From contig DATMER010000078.1 in assembly GCA_035556715.1 (NCBI GenBank), positions 19,268 to 83,267 on the forward strand: a stretch of DNA of 64,000 bases. The letters are read 5' to 3'. The translations under genes were made by a program, and so were the position numbers. Within the stretch, counting starts at the first letter, position 1, and each line of letters starts with the position of its first letter. Below the pieces are notes generated by a model. The model was not told the origin of the DNA. It saw only the letters and a list, made by a program, of their open reading frames with translations, and made no database searches. This document shows positions 16,704-24,930 of the stretch, piece by piece. The DNA comes from DATMER01 sp035556715. Its GTDB lineage: Bacteria; Acidobacteriota; Thermoanaerobaculia; Multivoradales; UBA5704.

Positions 16704-17254
16704 GAGCGGGCTCTCGGGAACAGCCACAGCCAGTAGCCGCTCAACAGCAGGACGATCAGCGCCACCGCCGAGGCGTCGGTCAGGAGGACCCAGTTGTCTC
16801 CGAAGATCTCGCCCGAGTGGAGCTTCTCCAGAAAGACGTCGTTCCTCTCTCCCACGTGCAGGACGCGGCCGGTGTTGAGATCCACGTCCACCTCCTGAAC
16901 GGTCCGGTCGTCGAACCGCACCTTGACGAGCCCGTCGCCCGGCCGGACGTCCATCCGGTCGATCCCGGCCGCCGCCACCTCCGGTGTGACCGCGGCCTCG
17001 GCCCGCCGCGCCAGCTCCGCCAGCGGGAGGGCCTGCTCGAAAGATCCGTTCGGCGTGTGACCGACGTCCGGCATCAGCCCGAGCGGGCGCTTGTGATTGA
17101 GGAGGATCCCGGTTACCGAGACGAGCAGGACCACGCCGGAGATCAGGATCCCGAGCCACAGGTGCACATAGAAGACCCCGCGCGAAAACTTCCGCAAGCC
17201 ATGCTTGGGCGTGGCCGAGGGACCTTCGGCTGCATCGGTCTCGTAAGAGTCCAT
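16700..17254 (-). CDS. PepSY-associated transmembrane protein
   Basis: About 184 aa. N-terminal membrane helix FYVHLWLGILISGVVLLVSV with the HLWLG motif of PepSY_TM proteins, then TGILLNHKRPLG, an extracytoplasmic PepSY-like domain (VRFDDRTVQEVDVDLNTGRV; LHSGEIFGDNW) and a second helix near the C-terminus (ALIVLLLSGYWLWLFPRARS). Such proteins often accompany iron uptake or flavin-dependent reductases, but none is seen here. The start is uncertain: ATGs at 17254, 17278 and 17290 lack good ribosome sites. Confidence 0.75.
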   Translation of the reverse strand: MDSYETDAAEGPSATPKHGLRKFSRGVFYVHLWLGILISGVVLLVSVTGILLNHKRPLGLMPDVGHTPNGSFEQALPLAELARRAEAAVTPEVAAAGIDRMDVRPGDGLVKVRFDDRTVQEVDVDLNTGRVLHVGERNDVFLEKLHSGEIFGDNWVLLTDASAVALIVLLLSGYWLWLFPRARS

Positions 17255-17366
17255 GGCGTTGTGCCGCTCTATCTGCATTATGGTCCACAACAGGCCGCTG
17301 CGGCGTCGCTATTCCTCTGCGTCCTGGATATAGGACGAAAGGACGCCCCGTTTGTTGCAGAGGAGA

Positions 17367-17960
17367 TCACTCGCCGAAGAAAACGTAGTGATGGTGAAAG
17401 TACAGCTCTCGAAACAGAAAGGGAATCTGCGCGCGCAGCGTCCGGTATCGCGTGGAAGGTGTCGGGGATGGCCGCGCATCCACTCCGAGGTCGCGGAGCA
17501 TCCCGTGGGCTCTGCGCATGTGCAGAGGATCGCTGACCAGCAGGCAGGTCCTGAGGCCTGCGGATCGAAGGAGGCGGCGGGCCTCGGTGAGATTCTGGAG
17601 TGTGGTGTGAGAGACCGACTCGGTGAGGATGTCCTGTGCCGGAACACCCCGGGCGACAGCGTAGGCCGCTCCTGCCTGAGACTCGGCAATGGAGTCGCCC
17701 TTGCCGATACCTCCAGTCAGGATGAGATAGCGAACGATACCGCGCCGGTGCAGGTCGATGGCATGGTCGAGCCGCGCCGCAAAAACCGGCGACGGCCGGC
17801 CGGACTGAACTGCCGCTCCAAGAACGATCGCCGCGTCCGACGGTCGCTCGCTGCGGTGCCGGGAGAAAGCAATGGTCTGGACGGACAGGACGAGAAGCCA
17901 GACGAGCAAGCCCGCGCAGAACCAGCCAAAGATGCGGCGCGCGTGCCTTCGCCGGATCAT
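17367..17960 (-). CDS. YdcF/SanA/ElyC-like DUF218 protein
   Basis: 197 aa. N-terminal membrane anchor (residues 9-30), then the DUF218 core: DAAIVLGAAVQSGRPSPVFA, RLDHAIDLHRRGIVRYLILTGG, ESQAGAAYAVARGVPAQDIL and LLVSDPLHMRRAHGMLRDLG. E. coli relatives (SanA, ElyC) affect envelope or lipid-carrier homeostasis. Biochemical activity is not settled. The ATG overlaps the stop of the aminotransferase gene (17957-17960). Confidence 0.85.
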   Translation of the reverse strand: MIRRRHARRIFGWFCAGLLVWLLVLSVQTIAFSRHRSERPSDAAIVLGAAVQSGRPSPVFAARLDHAIDLHRRGIVRYLILTGGIGKGDSIAESQAGAAYAVARGVPAQDILTESVSHTTLQNLTEARRLLRSAGLRTCLLVSDPLHMRRAHGMLRDLGVDARPSPTPSTRYRTLRAQIPFLFRELYFHHHYVFFGE

Positions 17961-19180
17961 GCTTCAGCTTCCCCCAGGCAACCGGCGAGGCGACGGATGG
18001 CTTCCTGGAACCGGCCGGGCTTGGGGAGGAGCGAGAGGACGAGGAAGTCGTCCGTCGCGAAATCGAAGAAGTAGCCGGGGTGGACGAGAACCCCTGCGCG
18101 GTCCAGGATCTCCAGCGCCAGCTCCTCGTCGGCCCGCGGTTGGCAGACTCGGAGCACGGCCGACCAGCCTCCCATGGATTCCAGCAGCTCGGTCCCGGGC
18201 AGACCTCTCAAAATTTCCCGCAGGATGGCGAGATTGCCCCGGACCCGGGCGAGGATCTCGGAGCGGATGCGCGGCGCTAGCTCCAGCACGCCGGGAAGCG
18301 CCCTCTGGACCGGTGATCCCACGGAAAGATAACTGTCCGCCACCATCTCCAGGGCGCTCACCGCTCGGCGACGGATGCCCTCGGGGCCGCCGACGCGGAT
18401 CCAGCCGAGCTTCCAGGACGGCAGTCCCGCGCTTTTCGAAAGCCCTCCCAGCGAAAAGGTGAGCGCCTCTCCGGCCACCGCCGCGGTGGAGCCGGCCCGG
18501 GGGACCCCTTCGTCCAAGGGATAGTCGGCGAACACCTCGTCCGAGATCAGCGGCAATCCCCGGGACGCGCACAGGTCGATCAGGGCGGCCTGCTCCTCGG
18601 CCGAGAGGAAGACGCCGGTCGGATTTCCCGGATGGATCACGGCGAGGAGACGCGTGCGGGGGGTGAGAGAGAGCTCCACCCTCTCTATGTCCAGGGTGAA
18701 TCGCAGGGTGAAGCGCAGGGCGAAGCGCCGGCCGGGCGAGAGGGGGAAGTGAGAGAGCGCGAGCCCCTCCAGAGCCGCCAGGCTGTCGAGCAGGGGATAG
18801 GAAGGCGCCGCGGTCAGCACCTCCTCCCCGGGATCTCCGAAGAGCTTGAACAGGTAGGAGTAGGACTCGCTCGTCGAAGCCGTGAGCACAAGGTCGTCCG
18901 GCGATATCGAATCCCCTGGAATGGAGAGAGCGGCGGCGAGCGCCTCCCGTGCCGCCACCGACCCTCGCGGATGAGGATCGTAGGCCGGAGCGGCTCCGCG
19001 GCGGAGAAGCTCCGCCAGCTCCTCCTCCGGATAGGGGATTCCGACCCGCGTCGGGTTCGTCTCGGTGAGATCGATCGTGGGCAGGCCGCGGGCCTTCCTC
19101 TCCTCCACAGCCCGGGTCAAGCGGTTCGCCGGGTGCTCCCACGGGAGCCGGCGCGACCAGCGGACAGGCGTGTCAGTCAT
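17957..19180 (-). CDS. PLP-dependent aminotransferase, class I/II
   Basis: 407 aa, fold type I. Features in order: substrate-proximal DLTETNPTRVGIPYP (about 38-52), the cofactor-ring segment ASTSESYSYLFKLFGDPGEE, the conserved Asn in VIHPGNPTGVFLS, the Asp in LISDEVFADYPL, the Schiff-base Lys in FSLGGLSKSAGLPSWKLGWI (about 260) and a C-terminal Arg region. Specificity cannot be assigned. Divergent from the secreted-protein operon at 19344, and coupled to the downstream YdcF-like gene by ATGA overlap. Confidence 0.88.
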   Translation of the reverse strand: MTDTPVRWSRRLPWEHPANRLTRAVEERKARGLPTIDLTETNPTRVGIPYPEEELAELLRRGAAPAYDPHPRGSVAAREALAAALSIPGDSISPDDLVLTASTSESYSYLFKLFGDPGEEVLTAAPSYPLLDSLAALEGLALSHFPLSPGRRFALRFTLRFTLDIERVELSLTPRTRLLAVIHPGNPTGVFLSAEEQAALIDLCASRGLPLISDEVFADYPLDEGVPRAGSTAAVAGEALTFSLGGLSKSAGLPSWKLGWIRVGGPEGIRRRAVSALEMVADSYLSVGSPVQRALPGVLELAPRIRSEILARVRGNLAILREILRGLPGTELLESMGGWSAVLRVCQPRADEELALEILDRAGVLVHPGYFFDFATDDFLVLSLLPKPGRFQEAIRRLAGCLGEAEA

Positions 19181-19218
19181 TTCGGCGTCTCCCGCATTCC
19201 GTTTCTCTCTTAAATTCT

Positions 19219-19247
19219 TTGACAGAATCTGCGTATATGTCTATAGT
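19219..19247 (+). promoter_or_regulatory. Near-consensus sigma70-type promoter
   Basis: TTGACA (19219-19224), 17-bp spacer, TATAGT (19242-19247). It lies in an AT-rich pocket and drives the secreted protein/protease operon about 100 bp downstream. It is the best housekeeping promoter match I found in the window. Confidence 0.75.
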
Positions 19248-19343
19248 AGATCGTGCTTTTAGTTCTTTGTTCCACTCCCGCAGAGGCCGTGCTGGTCTCC
19301 GGGTTATTTCTGGCAAGGTGTGCCCTCGCCAAGGAGGTTGTCC

Positions 19344-19940
19344 ATGAAGGTAGCAAAGGAGTTGCTGTGCGGCGCCATGGTCCTGGCCATGGCCGCGAGC
19401 GCCGCCGCGCCGGCCGGTGCGACGACGCTGAGGCGCCTGGGCCTCGACGAGCTCGTGGCGACCAATCGCGCGGTGGTCGTGGGCGAGGTCGTGGACGCGA
19501 GATCGTATTGGAACGAGGACCACACGTTCATCCTCACCGATGTGCGGATCGCGATGCACGATGTCCTCAAGGGCGATGTGGGTAGGGAGGAGCTCACCAT
19601 CACGCTCATGGGTGGCGAGGTCGGCGAAATGACCGCGCTGATCGTGGGCGGAGCCAGGCTGGTGCCGGGCAATTCGTATCTCCTGTTCCTCGATGAGGAA
19701 AAACTGCCAGGCATCGGGCGCGCTCTCACCGTCCGCGAGCACTCGCAAGGTGCCTTTGACATCAAGATCGGCCGCGGCGGTCTGCGCGCGGTCAGCCAGG
19801 CGAACGGCCATCCGCTGGTCCCCGACCGCCAAGGTTACACCGAGGCCCCAGGCGGACCGGAGGGGATGCACCTCAACACGATGATGCAGTCGGTCCGTCA
19901 GATCGTGGCCCGTGAGCGCGCCCGCAAGGAGGTGCAGTGA
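19344..19940 (+). CDS. Secreted protein of unknown function
   Basis: 198 aa. A perfect AAGGAGGT site sets the ATG at 19344. Signal peptide MKVAKELLCGAMVLAMAASA with cleavage around APAGA-TT. The mature part is beta-rich, e.g. RAVVVGEVVDARSYWNEDHT and TDVRIAMHDVLKGDV, then a GARLVPGNSYLLFLDE segment. This layout resembles secreted proteins found next to metalloproteases, but I cannot name a family. Its stop overlaps the start of the matrixin-like protease gene, so the two are translationally coupled and may act together (chaperone, propeptide-like inhibitor or substrate; inference). Confidence 0.7.
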   Translation: MKVAKELLCGAMVLAMAASAAAPAGATTLRRLGLDELVATNRAVVVGEVVDARSYWNEDHTFILTDVRIAMHDVLKGDVGREELTITLMGGEVGEMTALIVGGARLVPGNSYLLFLDEEKLPGIGRALTVREHSQGAFDIKIGRGGLRAVSQANGHPLVPDRQGYTEAPGGPEGMHLNTMMQSVRQIVARERARKEVQ

Positions 19941-20692
19941 TGAACCGTTTCCGCCGTTTTCGGACTACCGCCTTCGCCCTCGTCGCCGCCGGCCTGCTCG
20001 CCTCGGCAGTGCCGTCCCATGCCTACCGCATGATCCAGCAGACCAACACTGGCTGGCAAACCTCCAGTACTGCTGTAGTAACTTGCAACGACGCCGGCGG
20101 GTTCACCCATTGGAACACCCGCAACATCATCTGGTACCACAACACCGCGAACCAGGGCTCGGGCAAAGCCACCGCCCTGACCAACGCCATGACCTCCTGG
20201 AACAACGTGGCCAGCGCCAACCACGTGCTGAGCTACATCAGCACCGCCACTGCCACCTTTGGCACGATCGACGACATCAACGTGGTCGACTGGGACACGG
20301 GCAACGGCTGCTCGGGAGGTTGCCTCGCCCTGACCGGTCTCTACCTGCTGTCGGGCCAGGTGATCGTCGAGAGCGACATCACCTTCAACAACGCCCAGAC
20401 CTGGAACACCAATGGCAGCGACAGCGACGTCGAGGCCGTGGCCGCCCATGAGTTCGGCCACTCGCTTGGCATCCATCACACTGAGGTCAACACCACTCCG
20501 CGACCGACCATGTACCAGTTCTACTTCGGTACTGACGGACGGTCCCTGCACTCGGACGACGAGTCCGCCCTCCAGTGCGCCGAAAGCACCTACGCGCCGT
20601 CCTGCGGAGCATTCAACAGCACCTGCGTTCTCAACGCCGACTGCTGCTCGGGCAAGTGCTGGATCAAGACCCTGCCAGCGAAGTGCCTCTGA
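19940..20692 (+). CDS. Secreted matrixin-like zinc metalloprotease with C-terminal cystine-knot-like tail
   Basis: About 250 aa. Signal peptide (residues 1-29, ending SHA-YR), then a catalytic domain with TNAMTSWNNV and the metzincin zinc site AAHEFGHSLGIHH (HExxHxxGxxH) followed by the Met-turn TMYQFYFG. This identifies a matrixin-type endopeptidase (M10 family). The last 30 residues contain six cysteines in the order C-x6-C-x5-CC-x3-C-x8-C, the spacing of inhibitor-cystine-knot peptides. An AAGGAGGT site favours the ATG at 19940; a GTG lies at 19937. No propeptide cysteine switch is evident. Confidence 0.85.
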   Translation: MNRFRRFRTTAFALVAAGLLASAVPSHAYRMIQQTNTGWQTSSTAVVTCNDAGGFTHWNTRNIIWYHNTANQGSGKATALTNAMTSWNNVASANHVLSYISTATATFGTIDDINVVDWDTGNGCSGGCLALTGLYLLSGQVIVESDITFNNAQTWNTNGSDSDVEAVAAHEFGHSLGIHHTEVNTTPRPTMYQFYFGTDGRSLHSDDESALQCAESTYAPSCGAFNSTCVLNADCCSGKCWIKTLPAKCL

Positions 20693-20716
20693 GCGACCTC
20701 ATCTCGTGAGTCCTGG

Positions 20717-20737
20717 AGGGGGAGGCCCCGGCCTCCC
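20717..20737 (+). terminator. Terminator-like hairpin after protease gene
   Basis: GGGAGGCC-cc-GGCCTCCC hairpin with a G-rich lead, 25 bp after the stop. The downstream run is not T-rich, so the fold may instead be a REP-like element. Confidence 0.45.
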
Positions 20738-20768
20738 CTCCCGCTGGTTGAGCTTGAAACTTTTTCTA

Positions 20769-21680
20769 TCATCCGGCCATGGCAGGCACAGTCAAATCCG
20801 CGGCTTCGGCATCTTCCACGCGAAGGCCCTCTCGAAGAAAGGCTGTCGCTGCCGAGATAACCTTTTCATCCCACAGGATGCGCGTATGCCCGAGCCCTTC
20901 AGTGGCAAGCAGCCGAGCCCCCGGCCAGGAGCGCGCGAGCGCTTCGCCTCCGGCGAACGGCGCCTCGCGGTCCGACCGGTCGTGGATGACGAGTAGCGGG
21001 ATTCTGAGGTCCGCCGCAGCCCTTCGGGGGTCGAGCTCGCGCATGGTCACCCCGACATGCCGCTCGATACGCAGCTTCAGGGCGCGGCTCACGTCAGCCG
21101 AAAGCCCGAATAGACGGGCGAAGTCGAGCATGTAGGCTTCGAGATCGACTCCTGGTGCCACGCAGACGAGCCGGTCCACCGCGAGCCCGCGCGAGATGGA
21201 ATGGACCGCCCCCACCGTTCCGGCCGAATGGGCGACGACCCCGGCCAGCGGTCCGTAACGCTCGCCGGCCAGACGCAGCGCGCTGGCGATGGCAACGAGC
21301 GACGAGCTGCGCCCCGGCGAGTCCCCATGACCCGGAGCGTCGAGGGCGACGACACGGAAGCCCGCCGCGACGAGCGGGGCCACGAAGGCTCCGAGCTGAG
21401 AGCCCCGGCCCTCCCAGCCGTGAAGCAGGACCACGGTGGGTGCCCCCTCCCTTCCCCAGAGCCAGGCGGCGAGCGGCCCGGGATCGCCCGCGAGATCCAC
21501 CCGCTCGGCACCCTGGAGGTATGCCCGCTCCCGTGCCGGCACAGGATGGCGGCGGGTGCTCATGAAGAGACGCGCGGCGCCCACGGCAGCGAGCTTCGGC
21601 GAGAGCGCATGGGCCATGGCGAAGCCCGCGCGCAAGCCGCGTAGTATCAGAGTGCGACCGATCGTGCTTTTCTGCGGCAT
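20769..21680 (-). CDS. Alpha/beta hydrolase
   Basis: 303 aa. Oxyanion region VVLLHGWEGRGSQ (near 80), nucleophile elbow VAHSAGTVGA with the catalytic Ser near 150, acid in LLVIHDRSDREAPFAGG and His in GLGHTRILWD, giving a complete triad. The N-terminal 60 residues are helical, with no signal peptide. The substrate is unknown. It follows the TetR gene by 38 bp on the same strand, so it is probably the enzyme controlled by that repressor. Confidence 0.85.
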   Translation of the reverse strand: MPQKSTIGRTLILRGLRAGFAMAHALSPKLAAVGAARLFMSTRRHPVPARERAYLQGAERVDLAGDPGPLAAWLWGREGAPTVVLLHGWEGRGSQLGAFVAPLVAAGFRVVALDAPGHGDSPGRSSSLVAIASALRLAGERYGPLAGVVAHSAGTVGAVHSISRGLAVDRLVCVAPGVDLEAYMLDFARLFGLSADVSRALKLRIERHVGVTMRELDPRRAAADLRIPLLVIHDRSDREAPFAGGEALARSWPGARLLATEGLGHTRILWDEKVISAATAFLREGLRVEDAEAADLTVPAMAG

Positions 21681-21718
21681 GGACTCCTCTCCTCTCAGGT
21701 TCGGAAAACCCGGTCAAA

Positions 21719-22309
21719 TCAGGCGCGGCTGGCGGCGAGCAGGGCTTCGAAGGCCTGCCGTGCCAGCGGCTTGGCTGCCGGGTCTCGCAACAGCCGGCTG
21801 TAATAGTGGTAGGACAGGATGATTGCGTAGAGGTCGAACGCGAACTGGGCAGGGTCGAGATCGGCCCGGAAGTGCTTCTCGTCCATGGCTATGCGGGCAG
21901 CCGTGGCGAGCGAGTGCATCCAGTCTCGCTGATAGCCCACGAGCCGCTCGCGGATCGCACCCGGTCTGTCGTCGAGCTCGCTCGCCAGGGCAACGAAGGG
22001 GCAGCCGCCCGGCAGGAAGGGGGCGTCCTCCCACTCCATCCAGCGATCGAACAGCGCCCGCACCCTGGGCTCGCCGCGCCGTTCGCGCAGGGCCGGGGCC
22101 ACGACCGTCTCGATGAAGCGGGCCACCGCCGTCTCGAGCACGTCGAGCTGGAGCTGCTCCTTGGATTGGAAGTGGGCGAAGAGTCCGCTCTTGGACAGCT
22201 TCACCTCCTTGGCCAGGCTGCCCATGGTGAGACCCTCCAGCCCCGTATGGCTGGCCATCGAAAGCGCACTCTGAAGGATAGCCTCGCGGGTGGTCTCACC
22301 TTTCGCCAT
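21719..22309 (-). CDS. TetR/AcrR-family transcriptional regulator
   Basis: 196 aa. N-terminal HTH: ETTREAILQSALSMASHTG, then LTMGSLAKEVKLSKSGLFAH and FQSKEQLQLDVLE, the standard TetR three-helix unit. The C-terminal ligand domain has a segment with a GGCPFVALASELDDRPG motif common to the TetR_C group of YxaF/QacR-like repressors. It probably regulates its own operon with the alpha/beta hydrolase. Confidence 0.9.
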   Translation of the reverse strand: MAKGETTREAILQSALSMASHTGLEGLTMGSLAKEVKLSKSGLFAHFQSKEQLQLDVLETAVARFIETVVAPALRERRGEPRVRALFDRWMEWEDAPFLPGGCPFVALASELDDRPGAIRERLVGYQRDWMHSLATAARIAMDEKHFRADLDPAQFAFDLYAIILSYHYYSRLLRDPAAKPLARQAFEALLAASRA

Positions 22310-22362
22310 GGGAGCAGAATAGCACGATCGGTCGGCGCCTGCAAGAGGCTTCGCTGCGGCGC

Positions 22363-22962
22363 TCAGGCAATCGCTCCTGCATTGCGCAGGATGCGCGCGA
22401 GCTCCTTTCTCAGGAGCTCGCTGGCTTTATCGAGGGGACCGTCGAACTTCTCCTTGTAGGAGTGGCCCTCGCCGATGAAATCCGAGAGCGTCTTCAGGCG
22501 GGAGATGCTCTCCCAGACAAAGCCCGGGAGCTCAGGAGGTTCGGCATCCGTGTCCGATTCGGCAAAGCGCTTGACCATCTCCTTGGCGCGCTCTTCGTAC
22601 CCTCGTTGCTTGTCGGATAGCGCTTTGTAGTTGTCGCGGAACTCGGTCGTCAGTGTCGCGAGATACTCCTCCATCTGCCTCACGCAACGCTCGATTTCCT
22701 CGTCCAAGCCCTCCGGCCGGAGTTTGAGCGCTCTGGTGACGTTGCGGAGTTGGACGCGAGCTTCGATCAGGTCCCGCATCTGCTCACCGTAGGTCTTCAC
22801 AGACTTGTGGGCGGGGATGAGAAGCCTTGCCCGCGCCACACGGTCATAAACGCTCTTCAAATCCGCAAGGACGTTCGTGACGAAGCCTGGCATTCTCCGA
22901 AGGCATTGGAGTGTGTACGCTTCTTGGCTGCTGCCTGAATGATCTCGGCACATGTCAAGCAT
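22363..22962 (-). CDS. Hypothetical helical protein, 199 aa
   Basis: No recognised family. The body is mostly helix and charged, with a coiled-coil-like middle (EEIERCVRQMEEYLATLTTE; FRDNYKALSDKQRGYEERAK). The start is uncertain: ATG at 22962 is given, but the ATG at 22893 (MPGFVTNVLADLKSVYDR) begins where the regular helix pattern begins. A 48-codon frame on the same strand (23003-22857, beginning MADTLTDALDEKKRCLTCAE) overlaps the 5' end and could be a separate short gene. Lower GC than the housekeeping genes, in a run of accessory minus-strand genes. Confidence 0.55.
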   Translation of the reverse strand: MLDMCRDHSGSSQEAYTLQCLRRMPGFVTNVLADLKSVYDRVARARLLIPAHKSVKTYGEQMRDLIEARVQLRNVTRALKLRPEGLDEEIERCVRQMEEYLATLTTEFRDNYKALSDKQRGYEERAKEMVKRFAESDTDAEPPELPGFVWESISRLKTLSDFIGEGHSYKEKFDGPLDKASELLRKELARILRNAGAIA

Positions 22963-23008
22963 CGTTTCTTCTCGTCGAGTGCGTCTGTAAGCGTATCAGC
23001 CATGACCT

Positions 23009-23764
23009 CTAAGCCTCTAAGCTCTCATGCACACGTAAGCGCGGCACGTTCTCATATTTCGCTCCGCACCTCCAGCACCAGTAGGTCTTCGACCCCATAG
23101 TAATCCGTCGAACCTCATAGTCATCAAAGCCAAGAAGCCTCTCTGGATCCCAGGACTTGTAAGAGGTTATGGCCTCCTTTGCGGGCTTGAGAGTGTCCTC
23201 TACCAGAAGATAGTCGTGCTGGCAATCTTTCTCCCCGCTGGATGGGGGCCCGCTGCTCCTGTCTCGGCTGCATGCGACTGGCTGCTCTGTAGGCTCCCTC
23301 CTGCCAACATGGTAGTACCAGAAACTCAAGGTATCGTCTTCGTTGCGCTTGGCGGAGCGCAGATTGCCACAGTTTTTGCACGTATTTAGAACCGCCCAGG
23401 ATCGTGGAGGCTCGCTAAACGGGTGTTCACGATTTGGGCGAGGGACATGATAAGTCCAGGTGTGACCTGAATCAAGATGGCGAGAGACACATGAGGTACA
23501 AATGTCTACGGAAGAAGATCCAACGGCCCGACAACAGAGAGAACACTGACTTGGCCGAGTGTTGTGCAAAGAGGTGAAGGTAACTCCGAGCTCACAGAGG
23601 CGAACCTGCTCCGGAGGAATCTCTCCACACTCTTGGCACAATACATAGAAGTGGAATGGTCCGCCTTGAGGGCGGAGCTGCAAATCAAAGTCCTGCTTGC
23701 AGCGGTCACAATAGCGGATCTCCTTCTTGAGAACTCCAAACCTGCGCTCACAACGAACTGCCAT
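23009..23764 (-). CDS. Multi-zinc-ribbon hypothetical protein, 251 aa
   Basis: A CAGGAG ribosome site supports the ATG at 23764. At least five CxxC pairs (YCDRCKQDF, LCQECGEI, QCSLCCR, ICTSC, TCKNCGN) plus a C-terminal WCWRCGAKYENV suggest two or three zinc ribbons, as in nucleic-acid or protein-binding adaptors. No catalytic motif or known family was recognised. The base composition is distinctly lower in GC than the flanking core genome, consistent with recent acquisition. The stop abuts the next gene downstream. Confidence 0.6.
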   Translation of the reverse strand: MAVRCERRFGVLKKEIRYCDRCKQDFDLQLRPQGGPFHFYVLCQECGEIPPEQVRLCELGVTFTSLHNTRPSQCSLCCRAVGSSSVDICTSCVSRHLDSGHTWTYHVPRPNREHPFSEPPRSWAVLNTCKNCGNLRSAKRNEDDTLSFWYYHVGRREPTEQPVACSRDRSSGPPSSGEKDCQHDYLLVEDTLKPAKEAITSYKSWDPERLLGFDDYEVRRITMGSKTYWCWRCGAKYENVPRLRVHESLEA

Positions 23765-23836
23765 TTTTTCTCCTGTGCCCTCTCGCGAAGTTATATAGCT
23801 CGGCGCCGCCGAGTAGGCTTGGGAGGGGGCGCACCA

Positions 23837-23950
23837 TTAGGTAACGTAAACGGTCGCTCCGGCCGCGCCCAACTGCACGGCGATCCCCCGTCCCGCTCCT
23901 CGGCTCGCTCCAGCGACCAATGCGGCTTTTCCTACCATCGATGTCTCCAT
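23837..23950 (-). pseudogene. Truncated short-chain dehydrogenase/reductase fragment
   Basis: 37 codons only. The peptide METSMVGKAALVAGASRGAG continues to GATVYVT and then stops. The VAGASRGxGxGIA glycine motif is the NAD(P)-binding start of an SDR enzyme, which normally runs about 250 residues (GATVYVTGR...). The frame ends exactly where the next residues should be Gly-Arg, so the rest was lost by a deletion or rearrangement near 23837. It starts 10 bp after the SRPBCC gene, so a two-gene SRPBCC-SDR unit once existed. Confidence 0.75.
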
Positions 23951-23960
23951 GGTCTGTCCC

Positions 23961-24422
23961 CTACGCCTTGACGAATGCGGCGAGTTTGTCGAGTGCCATC
24001 TGCCAGCCGAGCTCGTTGTCGGATGGCGAGACGCCAGGCGGTAGGTTGTCGTGTACGGCATGCACATCCGTGCCGCCGTCCGCATCAGTGAGCGTGAACC
24101 TGACTGTCATCTCGCCACGCATCGCGGCATCGGCTGTCTCGAACTCCATCAGTTCGACCACCTGCTCATTGGGTACGAGCTTTACGAAGTGGCCGTGGTA
24201 CGTGTCGGTGTGCTCAGTCGTCTTGCCGGTTCCGGTCGGTTCGTCGTAGGTGAGCGAGATTCTGAACAAACCACCTTCGCGAGGGTCGAACACGTGCACG
24301 TGGCTGGTCATGCCATTCGGTACCATCCATGTCGCGACCGCTCGCGCGTCGAGAAGCGCACGATAGACGTTTTCGCGAGGCGCGTTCACGTGTCGGGTGA
24401 TGCGCGTAGAGGTTGTAGTCAT
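23961..24422 (-). CDS. SRPBCC / AHSA1-like domain protein
   Basis: 153 aa from the ATG at 24422. The START-like fold is evident: RHVNAPRENVYRALLDARAV with the WMVP segment, FDPREGGLFRISLTY, VPNEQVVELMEFE and the C-terminal helix GWQMALDKLAAFVKA, matching activator-of-Hsp90-ATPase-like (AHSA1) family proteins. These bind hydrophobic ligands; no enzymatic activity is assumed. It lies five bases downstream of the 24427-24930 gene. Confidence 0.85.
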   Translation of the reverse strand: MTTTSTRITRHVNAPRENVYRALLDARAVATWMVPNGMTSHVHVFDPREGGLFRISLTYDEPTGTGKTTEHTDTYHGHFVKLVPNEQVVELMEFETADAAMRGEMTVRFTLTDADGGTDVHAVHDNLPPGVSPSDNELGWQMALDKLAAFVKA

Positions 24423-24426
24423 ACGG

Positions 24427-24930
24427 TCAGGTGGCTGGTGAGGTGAACGCATCACCCTCCGTGAAGCCCCATTCGGTGAATCGCGGGTCCTCGGGTGTCA
24501 TGACATACGACTCGTCACCCTCCACCAGGAACCGCACGGCACTCCCGGCGAACTCCAGCCTCACGCCGGCCACTGTTCCGAAGAGGTTCCGAATCGGGAA
24601 ATAGCGCACGAGGCTCTCTCCAACGGGCAGTGTCGGTCCGACCGCGCCAGCGTCTAAACGGACGTGCTTACCGTACTCCCGCACGTATGCTTCGTTCTCT
24701 GCGTCGAGAGGTGGGGCGAAGGGATCTCGCCACGCCGCCTCCTCCATTAGGAGGCGCTCGCCATCGCCGGCGACCCCGAAGAGCACGACGTCACCGCCAG
24801 AAAACACTAGCTCGAGGTCGCCATAGGACACTTCGACCTTTCCGTCGTGCTCGTACATGATACGGCTGGCGCCGATGAGCCGCTTGCCCATGACGCGTTC
24901 GAGTGCGCCGAAATCCACGTCGGATGCCAT
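24427..24930 (-). CDS. Hypothetical protein, 167 aa
   Basis: ATG at 24930, eight bases downstream of the attC-like site, the position expected for the first gene of an integron cassette. The protein is acidic and beta-rich (HDGKVEVSYGDLELVFSGGD; GVRLEFAGSAVRFLVEGDES) with no signal peptide or recognised domain. It is followed by the SRPBCC gene with a 4-bp gap. Confidence 0.6.
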   Translation of the reverse strand: MASDVDFGALERVMGKRLIGASRIMYEHDGKVEVSYGDLELVFSGGDVVLFGVAGDGERLLMEEAAWRDPFAPPLDAENEAYVREYGKHVRLDAGAVGPTLPVGESLVRYFPIRNLFGTVAGVRLEFAGSAVRFLVEGDESYVMTPEDPRFTEWGFTEGDAFTSPAT

